Source of the DNA: Aquiflexum balticum DSM 16537
Lineage (GTDB): Bacteria; Bacteroidota; Bacteroidia; Cytophagales; Cyclobacteriaceae
Assembly (NCBI RefSeq): GCF_900176595.1
Contig: NZ_LT838813.1
Coordinates: 5,784,001-5,848,000, forward strand
Direction of reading: 5' to 3'
DNA length: 64,000 nt
The notes below the pieces were generated by a model. That model was not told the origin of the DNA and did not search any database. It saw nothing but the letters and a program-made list of their open reading frames with translations. Shown here in pieces: positions 1 through 9,888 of this stretch; position 1 is the stretch's first letter; each line of letters starts with the position of its first letter. The position numbers and the translations under genes are program-made.

Positions 1-1223
1 CTATATGCAATTGGCACAGGATCACCTAATCTATATTTTAATGGTGTACTTTGCCAAATAAAACTGGTTTTAAATATATAAGCTTTGTTTTTTACAAATA
101 ATTGTTTTAGACCTTTTAAACTGACATAAGGGATTTGCTTATAAGTCTGAGGTTCAATATTTTTCTTAATTGTCATGAGAATCAGCAGATAAGGATAATT
201 AATTCCTGCCATAAGTGCTGCAGTCAAAGTAGCCCAAAATCGAGGATTAATCTCTACAATATTAAAAACATCATTTTCCTCATCATGTAGTAAATCCAAA
301 TCCGCAATACCACTCCAATTGAGTGATTTCATGAGTTTTTTTACAGTCTGATACAATTTATCATTGTAAATAAAATCCAAACCAATTTGGGCAGAATAGG
401 GTTTCTCAGGATCCCACAAATTTCCTTTTTGAATAGTATAAGCTAAAATTTCACCTTCATGACAAAGCAAGTTGCATCCATAATCCGCTCCCTTTAGGAA
501 CTCTTGTAAAATATAGGCCTCATTCAGTCCATGAAGCTCAAAATACGAGGCTAATGTTTCAAAATCTTTAAATTTGACAATTCCTCTACCACTTCCAGAT
601 TTAAGCGGTTTGGCCAGTACTGGGAAATTAAGTTCAAACCTGTTCTTATCTTCCAAAAGATTTAAAGTCAAAGGAGTAGTCTTTGGACCGGGAATACCAA
701 AACGGTCTAAATGATCCGCCAACAAATCCTTACTACTTGCAATCATAAAATTCTGATATGAAGGTAAGGGAACCAACTTTTCAGGGTTTCGTAACAGGTC
801 CTTATTTTTGAGTATTACTTTGATAGCCGTTTCCCAAAGGGGCATTATTACATCTATTGCATGTTCCATTGTAACCTTGTTAATATTCGCTATCCACTCT
901 GAATCACTTTTAGTTTCTGGGAAATAGATAAAACGATATATGTATCTAGAATAGCGAAAAGGAAGGTCATTCATCGTTGACATCACATAAAGCCTGATAT
1001 TTTTAAAATGGGAAGCACAATTTAGGATGCTTATTATGATTGATCTTTCCCCATCAGGAATCAAAACAGAATGGGTTTGATCTGATTCTTTCATTTTGGC
1101 ATTTTTAATAACAGGCAATCCACTTTGTTTAAAAGTAAGTGCAAACACACTTAAAATAATCTTTCTCAATATGTCAAAATCTCGAGAATCCTTTCGGATT
1201 AGTTTAACTAATTGACCAGACAT
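1..1223 (-). CDS. ATP-grasp domain protein, 3' end beyond the window
   Basis: I translated this from the ATG at 1223; the frame stays open to the window edge, giving about 407 codons without the C-terminus. Around residue 200 there is a glycine-rich ATP-binding stretch (KPLKSGSGRGIVKF), then LQEFLKGADYGCN, and near residue 320 the metal-binding pattern IVEINPRFW. This order is typical of carbamoyl-phosphate-synthase-like ATP-grasp ligases, which join a carboxylate to an amine or similar nucleophile via an acyl phosphate. The substrate cannot be told from sequence. It is the last gene seen of the minus-strand glycan cluster, so a role in amide or amino-acid substitution of the polysaccharide is plausible but only inferred. 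Confidence 0.85.
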   Translation of the reverse strand, partial: MSGQLVKLIRKDSRDFDILRKIILSVFALTFKQSGLPVIKNAKMKESDQTHSVLIPDGERSIIISILNCASHFKNIRLYVMSTMNDLPFRYSRYIYRFIYFPETKSDSEWIANINKVTMEHAIDVIMPLWETAIKVILKNKDLLRNPEKLVPLPSYQNFMIASSKDLLADHLDRFGIPGPKTTPLTLNLLEDKNRFELNFPVLAKPLKSGSGRGIVKFKDFETLASYFELHGLNEAYILQEFLKGADYGCNLLCHEGEILAYTIQKGNLWDPEKPYSAQIGLDFIYNDKLYQTVKKLMKSLNWSGIADLDLLHDEENDVFNIVEINPRFWATLTAALMAGINYPYLLILMTIKKNIEPQTYKQIPYVSLKGLKQLFVKNKAYIFKTSFIWQSTPLKYRLGDPVPIAY

Positions 1224-1755
1224 ACTAATTCAAACAGGATTGCATCCATGTTAACGAAAGGATAAATCTATCCATCTATTAAATTTTAATGTATTAAAAT
1301 ACCTAGAAAAAGTTACATAAATATGTGGTAACCATTATCCTCCATAAATGCAAAATTCATCCCTTAATTTTTTCTTAAATACATATCCATCTGTAAGTAC
1401 CTCAGGTTCAATCATTTTTTTAGCTCGAATTCCAACACTGTCGCAAATTACTGGACTAAGGGTCACGAAGCGAAAAGTATCGGACAATGAGAATGATGGA
1501 AGGTTTTGCAAACTTAGGGTGGTGTGGAGATTGCAAATCCTGAGTATCTGGGCCTACCAGATGTGGGTAAATTCGGGATTACAAATCCCAAAAAGCAGCG
1601 GAAGTTTGGAAACTCCTGGACTCAGCGTCGCGAAGCTACAAGCTTCGGACAACAGTTAACCTTGGGGGTTGTGGGGATTGCAAATCCTGATTATCTGGGT
1701 TCGGGATTGCAAATCCCGAACAGCAAGGTAAGTAACGGGAGAGAAGGGTACAAGT
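1224..1755. repeat. Intergenic region with two diverged repeat units and a 23-bp palindrome
   Basis: No convincing gene lies here. Two diverged copies of one unit follow each other (about 1453-1600 and 1617-1731). Each starts with ctggact followed by a cgaagc-containing stretch and carries forms of ggattgcaaatcc. The second ends in a perfect hairpin at 1699-1721, with arms gttcgggatt and aatcccgaac around a 3-base loop. A close relative lies inverted at 57913-57935. The pattern resembles REP or BIME elements. Two short open frames here are by-products of the repeat. Confidence 0.7.
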
Positions 1756-3381
1756 CTAAGACTTGAACCAATCTAGTAAGGTCTTTTGATTTTTCCCTAT
1801 CTCCAAATTCAGGTTCTCCACTGAATCATCCAAAAAATCATTTTCCAACTTCATGAATAGCCAAAGCAATTCGTCTGAACTTAAATCCTTGTAATAGGAA
1901 GCAACAAAAATTGGTGGACGGGTAATTTCTTTGGTTTCAGTCTTGGAAGCTTTGGCAGTCAAAGGGATAAACCAACAAATAGCCCTTAAATCCTTACCCT
2001 TGGTCAGGGTAAACATGGTCTGTCCGTACTCTAAACGGATCATACAATCTGCGAAAACATCCATTCTTGGGAAAAGCGATGCGTTTTCGTCAAACAAAAA
2101 CAAATCCGGAATATGGTTTTCCCTAAGAATATAAGCTTCAGATAGACTTTCTAAAGAAGTGGTATTTTTCAATTTATCTTGCAGAGGTACTATAATGCTC
2201 TCTCCCTCTAAAAAATGAACATATTCCTCCTTTCTCGGGGATTTTAGCCTTTTCAAGGCAAATTTCAGCTTTAACTTCAGCCTCATTCCTGCCACATTCA
2301 AATTAGAAAGGTCCTCTCCCAAGAAACTTTTATCTTGCAACCTAGGCTTTATCCAATTTTTGACCAGTTCCAGCCACCTCTTCTTTTTGGTTTTCCAAGG
2401 GGACGTAAACCAAAACTCATAGGCCAAACTTGTTTCTGTGGCCAAAGCACTTTTATAGCCATCTGCACCACCTGGGGTCAAATCAAAATACCTAAACCCT
2501 GAATTTTTTAATGCTATCCCTAACATCAAAAATTGAAGAATCCCGGGAGAATACTTGGAGTAAAAGGGAGAATGACTGTTGATACCCTGTAGATGAACCA
2601 CATCAGGCCCCATTATTCCTGCATTGGAAGCAATCAGTTTACCATCAACAGACAAGCCACTGACATGCAGAAGACCTAATTTAAAGAGTTTCAACAAAAA
2701 GGTTTTCCTTTCAGGTTCGTCGTGAAAATAGGTTTTGTTGTAAAAAGCGCCTTTCCTAAAATCACTCTGTAATGACATTTCATCGATCAAGGCACGGAAA
2801 TGATCATTTCCCTTGACTTCGAAAAACTCAAGATCACCCAATCTCTTCAGTCGGTTGATTTTTTCCTTTTTGTTTTTCTTTTTCAGTTCGGATTCCAATA
2901 CCTCCACATTTGTTTCCATCAATGGATGCACATACTGCCGAAGAAATGTTCTAGCGGTAAAAAAACCTTTATTTACAAAAAGGTTCAGAGGAACTTTGGC
3001 TGTCAGGTATTTGAGGTATAGGGTTTGATTCGGAAAAGCCTCGTTGATGGCAAAAAGGGCTTTTTTTAGAAATTTATCTGAAAAATTCTGCGAACTTAGC
3101 CAAGCTTGATATTCTGCCAAATCTAGACCTGCAGCAGTCAGTACCTTATTTTTTTGGGTTAGTGTCAAAAGCCCGGTCATCCTTTGACCATCCCAATCGG
3201 TAACTATTATTTTTGAAAAGGATTCAAAGCATTGATACCAGTTCAGCACAAATGCTTTGCTCTGGAAAACTGTGGCCCAAGGACAAGAATCAAACAATAC
3301 ATCCCATGCCTGAATGAATAATGGGTTTTTAAATAAGTTTTCTGCTTCTATGCCTTTAATGACAAAACATTTCAAATCCAT
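1756..3381 (-). CDS. CelD/BcsL-like GNAT-family acyltransferase (541 aa)
   Basis: The central part, about residues 150-340, has the Acetyltransf_6 (FemAB/CelD-like) layout: a lysine-rich lead, a HVSGLSVDGKLIASNAG strand pair, and FDLTPGGADGYKSAL near residue 305, which matches the conserved D-x-x-x-G-x-x-x-YK feature of CelD-like proteins. About 200 further C-terminal residues are less clear and may be a second, degenerate domain. Related proteins are found in cellulose and EPS clusters and are thought to transfer acyl or aminoacyl groups to glycans. No signal peptide is seen, so it is likely cytoplasmic. The gene lies 30 bp after the deacetylase and is a paralogue of the gene at 4450-5976. 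The acyl donor and acceptor are unknown. Confidence 0.8.
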   Translation of the reverse strand: MDLKCFVIKGIEAENLFKNPLFIQAWDVLFDSCPWATVFQSKAFVLNWYQCFESFSKIIVTDWDGQRMTGLLTLTQKNKVLTAAGLDLAEYQAWLSSQNFSDKFLKKALFAINEAFPNQTLYLKYLTAKVPLNLFVNKGFFTARTFLRQYVHPLMETNVEVLESELKKKNKKEKINRLKRLGDLEFFEVKGNDHFRALIDEMSLQSDFRKGAFYNKTYFHDEPERKTFLLKLFKLGLLHVSGLSVDGKLIASNAGIMGPDVVHLQGINSHSPFYSKYSPGILQFLMLGIALKNSGFRYFDLTPGGADGYKSALATETSLAYEFWFTSPWKTKKKRWLELVKNWIKPRLQDKSFLGEDLSNLNVAGMRLKLKLKFALKRLKSPRKEEYVHFLEGESIIVPLQDKLKNTTSLESLSEAYILRENHIPDLFLFDENASLFPRMDVFADCMIRLEYGQTMFTLTKGKDLRAICWFIPLTAKASKTETKEITRPPIFVASYYKDLSSDELLWLFMKLENDFLDDSVENLNLEIGKNQKTLLDWFKS

Positions 3382-3411
3382 AGTTCAAAAATATGATTGC
3401 AGATTCATTTT

Positions 3412-4323
3412 TTAAACCCCTTCATTTACCCTATAATACTTTTCTTGTTTACCTTTAATCAGTTGTTTTATTGTATCCCAAGAATTCCCCAGTAAAAGTT
3501 TGGTGTAAACAAAAGTAGCAGAACCTTTGGTGACACCCCTTCTTGGAATAGATAATGGATTATCATTTTTGGAAAAATTTTTGCCTTCAGTTGAAAATGC
3601 CAATTTGATTTTTTTTTCTTTTAGGATATTAATCTCCCTATTTCCGAAATCGAATTCAGGCATTCCATTTGGGTATGCAAAATATTTAACTTCTTCTCCT
3701 AAAATTGCCGAGAGCTGATTTATCGATTCAATGATTTCTATTCGGACAACATCTTCTTTTTCATTTTTTAAAATTGGATGATGCAAAGTATGCGCACCGA
3801 TACCCACTAAATCTGATGCCTGAAGCTCCTTTAATTGTTCAATGGTAAGACATCTCCTTTCTTTGTCAGGAATTTGATAAATTTTCTTAAAGTTTTTAAT
3901 TATTTCATGAATTTCGTCAATGGGACAAGATTTTATCAAAGCATTTACTTGCTTGCCATTTACAAATTGAAAATTTGTCCCCTTATATTTATTATAGTAT
4001 TGAAGCAATTTGACCGGATCGTAACCCTTAATTTCTTGAAACCAAAAATTCTTTCCTGTAATTACTGCTTTAGGTGAAACGAATATGGAAACGGGCACTT
4101 GGTATTTCTTTAAAAGTGGAAAAAGGTGTGAATAGACGCTATTGTCCCCATCATCTATCGTAATATGGCAATAGTTTTTACCTTCCAATTTTCCATAATA
4201 ATAATCTTCAAGCTGTTCGATGCTTATCATTTCAAACTTTTTGGAAAGCATTTTTATAATGTCTTCCATCCATTCCATATTTTGGATAACATGGAAATTG
4301 ATTATTGTATTGTGCAACTTCAT
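3412..4323 (-). CDS. Polysaccharide deacetylase, NodB/CE4 family (303 aa)
   Basis: The NodB homology region spans about residues 48-260. Motif 1 reads TIDDGD with Asp57 and Asp58, a small change from the usual TFDDG. Motif 2 reads AHTLHH near residue 178 and keeps the H-T-x-x-H metal ligands. SIPRRGV near residue 265 recalls the C-terminal motifs of deacetylases in polysaccharide loci. The enzyme should remove N- or O-acetyl groups from a sugar in a metal-dependent reaction. No signal peptide is visible, which suggests a cytoplasmic intermediate as substrate. It sits between two CelD-like acyltransferases, so deacetylation followed by re-acylation of an amino sugar is an attractive but unproven reading. 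Confidence 0.88.
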   Translation of the reverse strand: MKLHNTIINFHVIQNMEWMEDIIKMLSKKFEMISIEQLEDYYYGKLEGKNYCHITIDDGDNSVYSHLFPLLKKYQVPVSIFVSPKAVITGKNFWFQEIKGYDPVKLLQYYNKYKGTNFQFVNGKQVNALIKSCPIDEIHEIIKNFKKIYQIPDKERRCLTIEQLKELQASDLVGIGAHTLHHPILKNEKEDVVRIEIIESINQLSAILGEEVKYFAYPNGMPEFDFGNREINILKEKKIKLAFSTEGKNFSKNDNPLSIPRRGVTKGSATFVYTKLLLGNSWDTIKQLIKGKQEKYYRVNEGV

Positions 4324-4449
4324 AAATCAGAAAAAAAAAGAGACGATAAATTTTCGAAAAAAAAAGAAATCATGGTTATTTTTGGGTGGTTGAAAAGGTT
4401 AATTAAATAATTTTAAGCAAAGAAACAAAAAGATCAATATATTTCCATC

Positions 4450-5976
4450 TCATTTCTTAATTGCAATCAATAAATTTTTTGAAAAAAATCCTGTTAGAAC
4501 TTCTTTACCTTTCAGAATGTCTTTCAATACACTGTTATTTTTAAAATTTTTCTCAGTCCATATACAAGCCAATAAATTATTTCCTTTAACCAAAGTTACA
4601 AAATGATATCCTGCTTCCAAGCGCTTTAGACTGTCTTCCAAAAACTCCCATCTGCTGAGTTCAAAGGTAAAATCATCAACCATTAGCAAAGTCGAAAGCT
4701 CATTGAAATGGTATTGAATTTTACTTTCAAAAAAATCTTTCTCCTCAAATTGATTTAATTTCTCGAAAATTTGAGTTTGAGAAAGCTTTCTGGTAAACAA
4801 ATGATTTTTCAAATTGAACCATTTATTTTTTAGAGTAGCTGATTTTTTACTGATTTGTACCCCAATTTCCATAGGTCTAATACCTTTTTTCAATAAAAAT
4901 CGTCTCCAATTACCCCTTAATTTTCTCCGCCAAATTTGATATAAACTAGCACTGATCAACAATTCATATATTTCCTCATGGGTATTGGAAAAACGCTCTT
5001 TATAGACATCATATCCTGGAGATAGTTTCAAATTTTGAAACGATTCCTCCTTCAGCATTTGTGCCAATAAGTAAAGGTGCACCAAACCTGGAGAAAATTT
5101 CGCATGACTTGGGGAATAAGTAATTAATCCGGCCAAATGAGCTGTTTTTCCAAAATCGTCGAGCATTATCACCGAACCGATCAAATCACCATCCAAATAG
5201 AGTATACTCGCATGAAGCACTCCTTTTTTGAACCATTCCAAAAATAATTGTTTATCGATATTTCCATTTGGAAAAGGTATTTTATTGAATGCGGCCCCGT
5301 GACGTAAATTGTAGAACAAAAAAATATCACCAAAAGCAGAACTAAGCTCATCAGGGGATTCCAATTTTTTAAATTGGACTTCTCCTGCACGGTTCAGCCT
5401 ATTAAATTTCGACCTAAAATGTCTTTTCCCAATTATTCTTTTAAAATTTTCCTCTTCAAAGTCTAAAACAGGATTATGGGATTTTTCCAGTGCTGTCATG
5501 CTTTTGAAATCTTTATGTTGAGACAAAAAGACATAATCATCTAAATTTGGCAAGGATTTAAGGTTTATGCTACAACCTGGAAACTTCTTGAATATTTGTT
5601 TAATTCCAAGCTCCCAAAAAGCTTCCCTAAAATCTGGCAATACCAACCAGGTTTGGTAAAGCGCATAATTATTCCCCGCTCCAAAAAGCATTTTACAGGG
5701 TTTCCCTAAGGTATGATCCAATTTTCTTGCTAAAGTTAAGATCCCAACTAATTGGTCAGAAGAAAAGGCCAAAATAAGCAAAGGGGAAAATTCATTTTGA
5801 TGTTCCAAATACCAAGGAAGTACAAAATCGGGAGACTGAAAAATTGAGGAATTTTCAAATTGTTGTACGAGAGAAGACCATTTCCTCTGCAAGGATTCTT
5901 CATGAAGCAGACGAATGGCCTCTTCTCCATGAAATATTTTTATAACAGTCTCTCTTTTTCTATCTCTACTATTCAT
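4450..5976 (-). CDS. CelD/BcsL-like GNAT-family acyltransferase (508 aa)
   Basis: This is a paralogue of the 541-residue protein at 1756-3381. It shares the N-terminal pattern of an aromatic residue followed by IFQSPDFVLPWY, the basic stretch KRHFRSKFNRLNRAGEVQF near residue 180, and the signature LKLSPGYDVYKERF near residue 320, which is close to canonical CelD. The last 170 residues form a less conserved region. It probably transfers an acyl or aminoacyl group to a glycan precursor in the cytoplasm. The ATG at 5976 gives a natural N-terminus. It lies 126 bp upstream of the deacetylase on the same strand. A 286-bp AT-rich gap without recognisable features separates it from the GT4 gene at 6263-7363. 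Confidence 0.8.
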   Translation of the reverse strand: MNSRDRKRETVIKIFHGEEAIRLLHEESLQRKWSSLVQQFENSSIFQSPDFVLPWYLEHQNEFSPLLILAFSSDQLVGILTLARKLDHTLGKPCKMLFGAGNNYALYQTWLVLPDFREAFWELGIKQIFKKFPGCSINLKSLPNLDDYVFLSQHKDFKSMTALEKSHNPVLDFEEENFKRIIGKRHFRSKFNRLNRAGEVQFKKLESPDELSSAFGDIFLFYNLRHGAAFNKIPFPNGNIDKQLFLEWFKKGVLHASILYLDGDLIGSVIMLDDFGKTAHLAGLITYSPSHAKFSPGLVHLYLLAQMLKEESFQNLKLSPGYDVYKERFSNTHEEIYELLISASLYQIWRRKLRGNWRRFLLKKGIRPMEIGVQISKKSATLKNKWFNLKNHLFTRKLSQTQIFEKLNQFEEKDFFESKIQYHFNELSTLLMVDDFTFELSRWEFLEDSLKRLEAGYHFVTLVKGNNLLACIWTEKNFKNNSVLKDILKGKEVLTGFFSKNLLIAIKK

Positions 5977-6262
5977 AAGATTTTTTCATCAAAAAAACAA
6001 AGCAAATGAGATTAGCTGATGTTTTTCGGCTTTTAAGTTTGTTTTTCAAATATCCCCATGGATGCGATAGAAGTTTATTTTAAATCAAGGCAATAAGAAA
6101 GTATAAATATATTTCTAACAAAATTCAGTCTTAAAATTCAATTATTCTCATTCTTCAATCCTTATAGTTTTTTTAAAATCTTTATCTAAATATATATCGA
6201 TGGAGACATTACTCTTCTAGATTTAGCTTATTATCAGTTGAAAATAAATATAAAAGATAAAT

Positions 6263-7363
6263 CTACCTTAACAATGAATGATAAACTGTTTCAAATTCTT
6301 GACCCATTCTTTCCAAAGAAAACTCACTTTTAATTCTTTCTTCCGATCTTCTACCCATTTCCATCATTTTATTCGGATCATTTAGTAGCTTATTGATCAT
6401 CTCTGCTATTTCCTCTGGTGATTCATCACTGACCAAGTAGCCATTGTAATTATTTTGAATGATCTCCTTTGTACCTCCAGCATCATTGGCAATAACTGGT
6501 CTTCCCAGAGTCATATATTCCAAAATTGAATTAGAAAGACCTTCACCATTGGGTGAAAACAATAATCCCAAATCACAAACATTCACCAGAGCTTCTATTT
6601 CCTGACATCCGGGAATTATTTTTAGATTTGGATAATCCTTTGTCAATTCCAAACAATCTTGATAGTACCTTTCATTTTCTTTATCATAGTACCCAACTCC
6701 CAAAAAAACTGTATCATCCCGTAATTTATTCAATTCCAAACCAACTTTGAAAAAGCGCAAATAATCTTTGTTTGATGAGAAGGAGGCTACCATAATTAGT
6801 GTGAATTTCTTATTTAACCCGTACTTTTTCTTAATTTCATTTTTATTTGGTAAATCCTTGAATCTATCAAAGTTAAGCCCATTATAGATAACTTTCGATT
6901 TATGAAGTGGGGGGGTAAAGGCATTGATACCAGCAAACGAATTAGCAAGTACTGCACTTGAAAAATGAAAATTTAGCCTTGATATCAATCTTTCCATAAG
7001 AGTGATTTTGGGTGGGGCAGAAGTAATTTGACTATTTACCAATTTGATTTTTTGTTGAAATATAATAGAGTATAAAGCAACCAAAGTTTGCTTGCTTCCC
7101 CAAGTGTGGATGATTTGAGGTTTTTCACTTTTCACAATTTCCTTGAATTCTCCAAAAGAGCCTAATTTCAATTTTGGGGATTTTAAAGAAATCCACTTTA
7201 CATTAAGATCAAAGAAATTCTTAAACAAAACTTCTGATTTTTTAGTCACTAAAACGAGTTCATAATGGTTTTTTGGGGACAGAAAGGTCAATAATTCCAA
7301 TAGCCGACGCTCTTTTCCACCTGAACCTAAAGTACCGATAAAAAACAAAATTTTTATTTTCAT
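6263..7363 (-). CDS. Glycosyltransferase family 4 (366 aa)
   Basis: The protein has the two-Rossmann GT-B plan. The N-terminal half opens with ILFFIGTLGSGGKERRLLEL, whose glycine-rich loop is typical of acceptor-side GT4 domains. The C-terminal half carries the E-x7-E donor-site motif, EGLSNSILE near residue 273, followed by GRPVIANDAGGTKEII. It should transfer a sugar from a nucleotide donor to a lipid-linked acceptor at the inner face of the membrane. Donor and linkage cannot be deduced. It belongs to the minus-strand cluster and lies downstream of the SGNH-type gene. Confidence 0.9.
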   Translation of the reverse strand: MKIKILFFIGTLGSGGKERRLLELLTFLSPKNHYELVLVTKKSEVLFKNFFDLNVKWISLKSPKLKLGSFGEFKEIVKSEKPQIIHTWGSKQTLVALYSIIFQQKIKLVNSQITSAPPKITLMERLISRLNFHFSSAVLANSFAGINAFTPPLHKSKVIYNGLNFDRFKDLPNKNEIKKKYGLNKKFTLIMVASFSSNKDYLRFFKVGLELNKLRDDTVFLGVGYYDKENERYYQDCLELTKDYPNLKIIPGCQEIEALVNVCDLGLLFSPNGEGLSNSILEYMTLGRPVIANDAGGTKEIIQNNYNGYLVSDESPEEIAEMINKLLNDPNKMMEMGRRSEERIKSEFSLERMGQEFETVYHSLLR

Positions 7364-7475
7364 TTTTTTAGTTTGATTTTCAATAATAGAGTATACATAT
7401 GACCTTAGATTTTCTAAAATTTATTTACAAGGAATTTTTAAGGAAAGAAAATTAAATGTTAATTAATTTCAATAA

Positions 7476-8390
7476 TTATAAATTTTCCGCAATTTCCTTA
7501 GCTAAAGCCTGGGAAAACAGCCGCGCTCCCTGTATATTTAAATGGTCTCTATCTTTGTACAACTTGTAATTTGTTATGAATTCAGTATTTGAAGAAAAAT
7601 CAATCAAATTAATTCCTTTCATACTTTTAAGATAATTCAAGGTAGAGGTTTCTTGCACAATTCTTCCAAAGTCCGGAGAAATACAAATAAATACTTTTGT
7701 ACCATTTGAATTTAAATCCGAAACAAATTTTTCAAAAAGCTCTACAAATAATGGGCTAAGTTCACTATCACTTTCTTTCACAATTTTCGGTTTTCCTTTT
7801 TGTAAAGCCATTGTCCCTGACAAGGGCTTCCATCCCATATCTTCCCTTTTTCCGTCAACTCCCTGAAATACAAAAGGTCTAAGTAAATAATAAAAACTGG
7901 AATTAAAAGCATAAAGATCAGATTTGATCATTATATGCTCTGATTTTGAAATTTTATCCAGTATGGGTTGTATTGGTAAATGAGTCTTGTAAAAGGGCCG
8001 CAAAAACCCTGCCCTTTCAAATGCTGAGGATCTGTCCTTGGCTTTTAAAAAATCATTTTCCACATTAATAATTACCACTTTAGGTATATGTCTTTTTCCC
8101 ATCCCAAGGTAAAGTGAATACCAGAAAGGTAGGAATTGCCCCCCTCTTCCTGCGTTCCAGGTAGAAAATCCCAAAGACTCCCTGAATTCATCAGGAACAT
8201 AATTGGCTTCAGCCCTTGAACTCCCAAAAATCAGTAAGTCTTCAGTTGAACTATCCAAGGTGTAAATGGCCTTATAATACCTGCCATCAGGGGAATTATT
8301 AAGAATTCTTCTCAGAATCAATCCCCCACCCCAATCCAACCCAAATAAAAATACTGATAAAATCAATAATTTGATGAATAGTCTTTTCAT
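7476..8390 (-). CDS. SGNH-hydrolase-like, MBOAT-associated protein (304 aa)
   Basis: An N-terminal hydrophobic segment (residues 5-22) is followed by LLIFGSSRAEANY near residue 52, which matches SGNH block I with its nucleophilic serine. DRDHLNIQGARLF near the C-terminus supplies the D-x-x-H catalytic pair. The protein begins 11 bp after the MBOAT gene on the same strand. That pairing is well known for O-acetylation systems, in which the MBOAT passes an acyl group across the membrane and an SGNH-type partner, like AlgJ, AlgX or DltD, completes transfer to the glycan. The N-terminus suggests a membrane-anchored periplasmic enzyme. The acyl group and acceptor are unknown. Confidence 0.8.
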   Translation of the reverse strand: MKRLFIKLLILSVFLFGLDWGGGLILRRILNNSPDGRYYKAIYTLDSSTEDLLIFGSSRAEANYVPDEFRESLGFSTWNAGRGGQFLPFWYSLYLGMGKRHIPKVVIINVENDFLKAKDRSSAFERAGFLRPFYKTHLPIQPILDKISKSEHIMIKSDLYAFNSSFYYLLRPFVFQGVDGKREDMGWKPLSGTMALQKGKPKIVKESDSELSPLFVELFEKFVSDLNSNGTKVFICISPDFGRIVQETSTLNYLKSMKGINLIDFSSNTEFITNYKLYKDRDHLNIQGARLFSQALAKEIAENL

Positions 8391-8401
8391 AAATCTAATA
8401 C

Positions 8402-9802
8402 TTAAAACTGAAAATAAATAAATTGACTTTGGTCGAAAACCCCAAAAGATATGATATAAACAATTAATAGGACAATTGAAATTAACCTTACCAAGGCATT
8501 TTTATGATACAACAAATTCCAATTCGGCCTGAACTCTTCAATCAAATCATTGATTATTAATACAATTATTCCTAAAACTGAATACAAGAAAATTCCTTTG
8601 TCACCAAAATAAAATCCATTACCTTGGAAAAGGATTATTTTTTTTAAAATCACCATTGCACTAGAAACAGATGGCGCCCGAAAAAAAACCCATGCCAAAT
8701 TTGTCAAAATAAAAACCAATAATACAAGGATACCTTTCGGCAATTTTATTTTGATTGTGTATTTTTCAATCACTTGGTAAAAACCATGGAGAGCTCCCCA
8801 AACCAAAAATGTCCAATTTGCTCCATGCCAAAAACCACTAACAAAAAAAGTGAGGAATAAATTAAATCCGGATTTAAACTTACTTACTTTACTTCCCCCA
8901 AGGGGGATGTATACATAGTCACGGAACCATGTAGACAAAGAAATATGCCACCTACTCCAGAAAGATTTAAAGGAAGTGGCAAAATAAGGTCGTTTGAAAT
9001 TTGTCATTAAATCAAAATCAAACATTTTGGCTGTACCAATAGCCATTAAGGAATACCCCGCAAAATCACAATATATTTGAAAAGAAAAGAAAAAAGTTGC
9101 CATTGCCAGGGAAATACCTGATTGGGAAACCACATCACTGTAAACCTCGTCGACGAATAGAGATAACCTATCTGCTACAACAACTTTCATAAATAATCCC
9201 CATAAAATCATCTTAAGCCCTGTGGATATTTTTTCATATTCAAAAGTTCTTTTGTTAAAAAATTGCGGTAGCAATGTGGAAGCTCGTTCAATTGGACCTG
9301 CAACTAATTGAGGAAAAAAACTCACAAAAGTGTAAAATCCAATAATATCCAGGGTAGCAGGAAATTTCTTTTTATAAACATCTATTGTATAACTTAAAGT
9401 TTGAAAAGTATAAAAACTAATCCCTACCGGAAGTATGATATTTAATCTGTCGACTTGTAACTTTTGACCGAAAAAAGTAAAAGCATCAACAAAACTTTCC
9501 TGGAAGAAATTATAATACTTAAAAAATCCTAAAAACCCTAAGTTTATCAAAATGCTTAGAATCAATAAGGTTTTTCGGCGTTTTGAATTAACTTCTGAGT
9601 CGAGCTTCATTCCAATTAGAAAATCTACTGTTGAACTAAATAAAATTAAGCTTAGAAACCTCCAGTCCCACCAACCATAAAAAAAATAACTGGACAAAAG
9701 CAATAGAATATTTTGATTTTTCCGACTATTTTTAAGTGGAATCCAATAGAGTAAAAATACTACCGGAAGAAAAATTGCAAACTCGATGGAATTAAATAGC
9801 AT
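8402..9802 (-). CDS. MBOAT-family O-acyltransferase (AlgI-like)
   Basis: This polytopic protein opens with MLFNSIEFAIFLPVVF, the usual N-terminus of AlgI/PatA-type MBOAT proteins. I therefore chose the ATG at 9802 rather than the in-frame ATG at 9844, whose extra 14 residues look like untranslated leader. Family features include LPVGISFYTFQTLSYTIDVY, FFPQLVAGPIERA, and the catalytic histidine in FWHGANWTFLVWG near residue 324. It probably moves an acetyl group from acetyl-CoA across the inner membrane for O-acetylation of the exported polysaccharide. The SGNH-type protein 11 bp downstream is its probable partner and the two are likely co-transcribed. Confidence 0.93.
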   Translation of the reverse strand: MLFNSIEFAIFLPVVFLLYWIPLKNSRKNQNILLLLSSYFFYGWWDWRFLSLILFSSTVDFLIGMKLDSEVNSKRRKTLLILSILINLGFLGFFKYYNFFQESFVDAFTFFGQKLQVDRLNIILPVGISFYTFQTLSYTIDVYKKKFPATLDIIGFYTFVSFFPQLVAGPIERASTLLPQFFNKRTFEYEKISTGLKMILWGLFMKVVVADRLSLFVDEVYSDVVSQSGISLAMATFFFSFQIYCDFAGYSLMAIGTAKMFDFDLMTNFKRPYFATSFKSFWSRWHISLSTWFRDYVYIPLGGSKVSKFKSGFNLFLTFFVSGFWHGANWTFLVWGALHGFYQVIEKYTIKIKLPKGILVLLVFILTNLAWVFFRAPSVSSAMVILKKIILFQGNGFYFGDKGIFLYSVLGIIVLIINDLIEEFRPNWNLLYHKNALVRLISIVLLIVYIISFGVFDQSQFIYFQF

Positions 9803-9888
9803 ATAATTTAAATTGATTCCATTAATCCTACCCAATAATAACATATTATCAGGTTTTTATTTTTTTTTAATAGACAAAAAGAGCGTAT

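Noticed and set aside
1348-1766. Two overlapping plus-strand frames of 103 and 80 codons
   Set aside because: They run through REP-like repeats and the peptides reflect repeat sequence only.
9803-9844. Longer N-terminus of the MBOAT protein from the ATG at 9844
   Set aside because: The family begins at MLFNSIEF; the added 14 residues are not conserved features and look like leader sequence.
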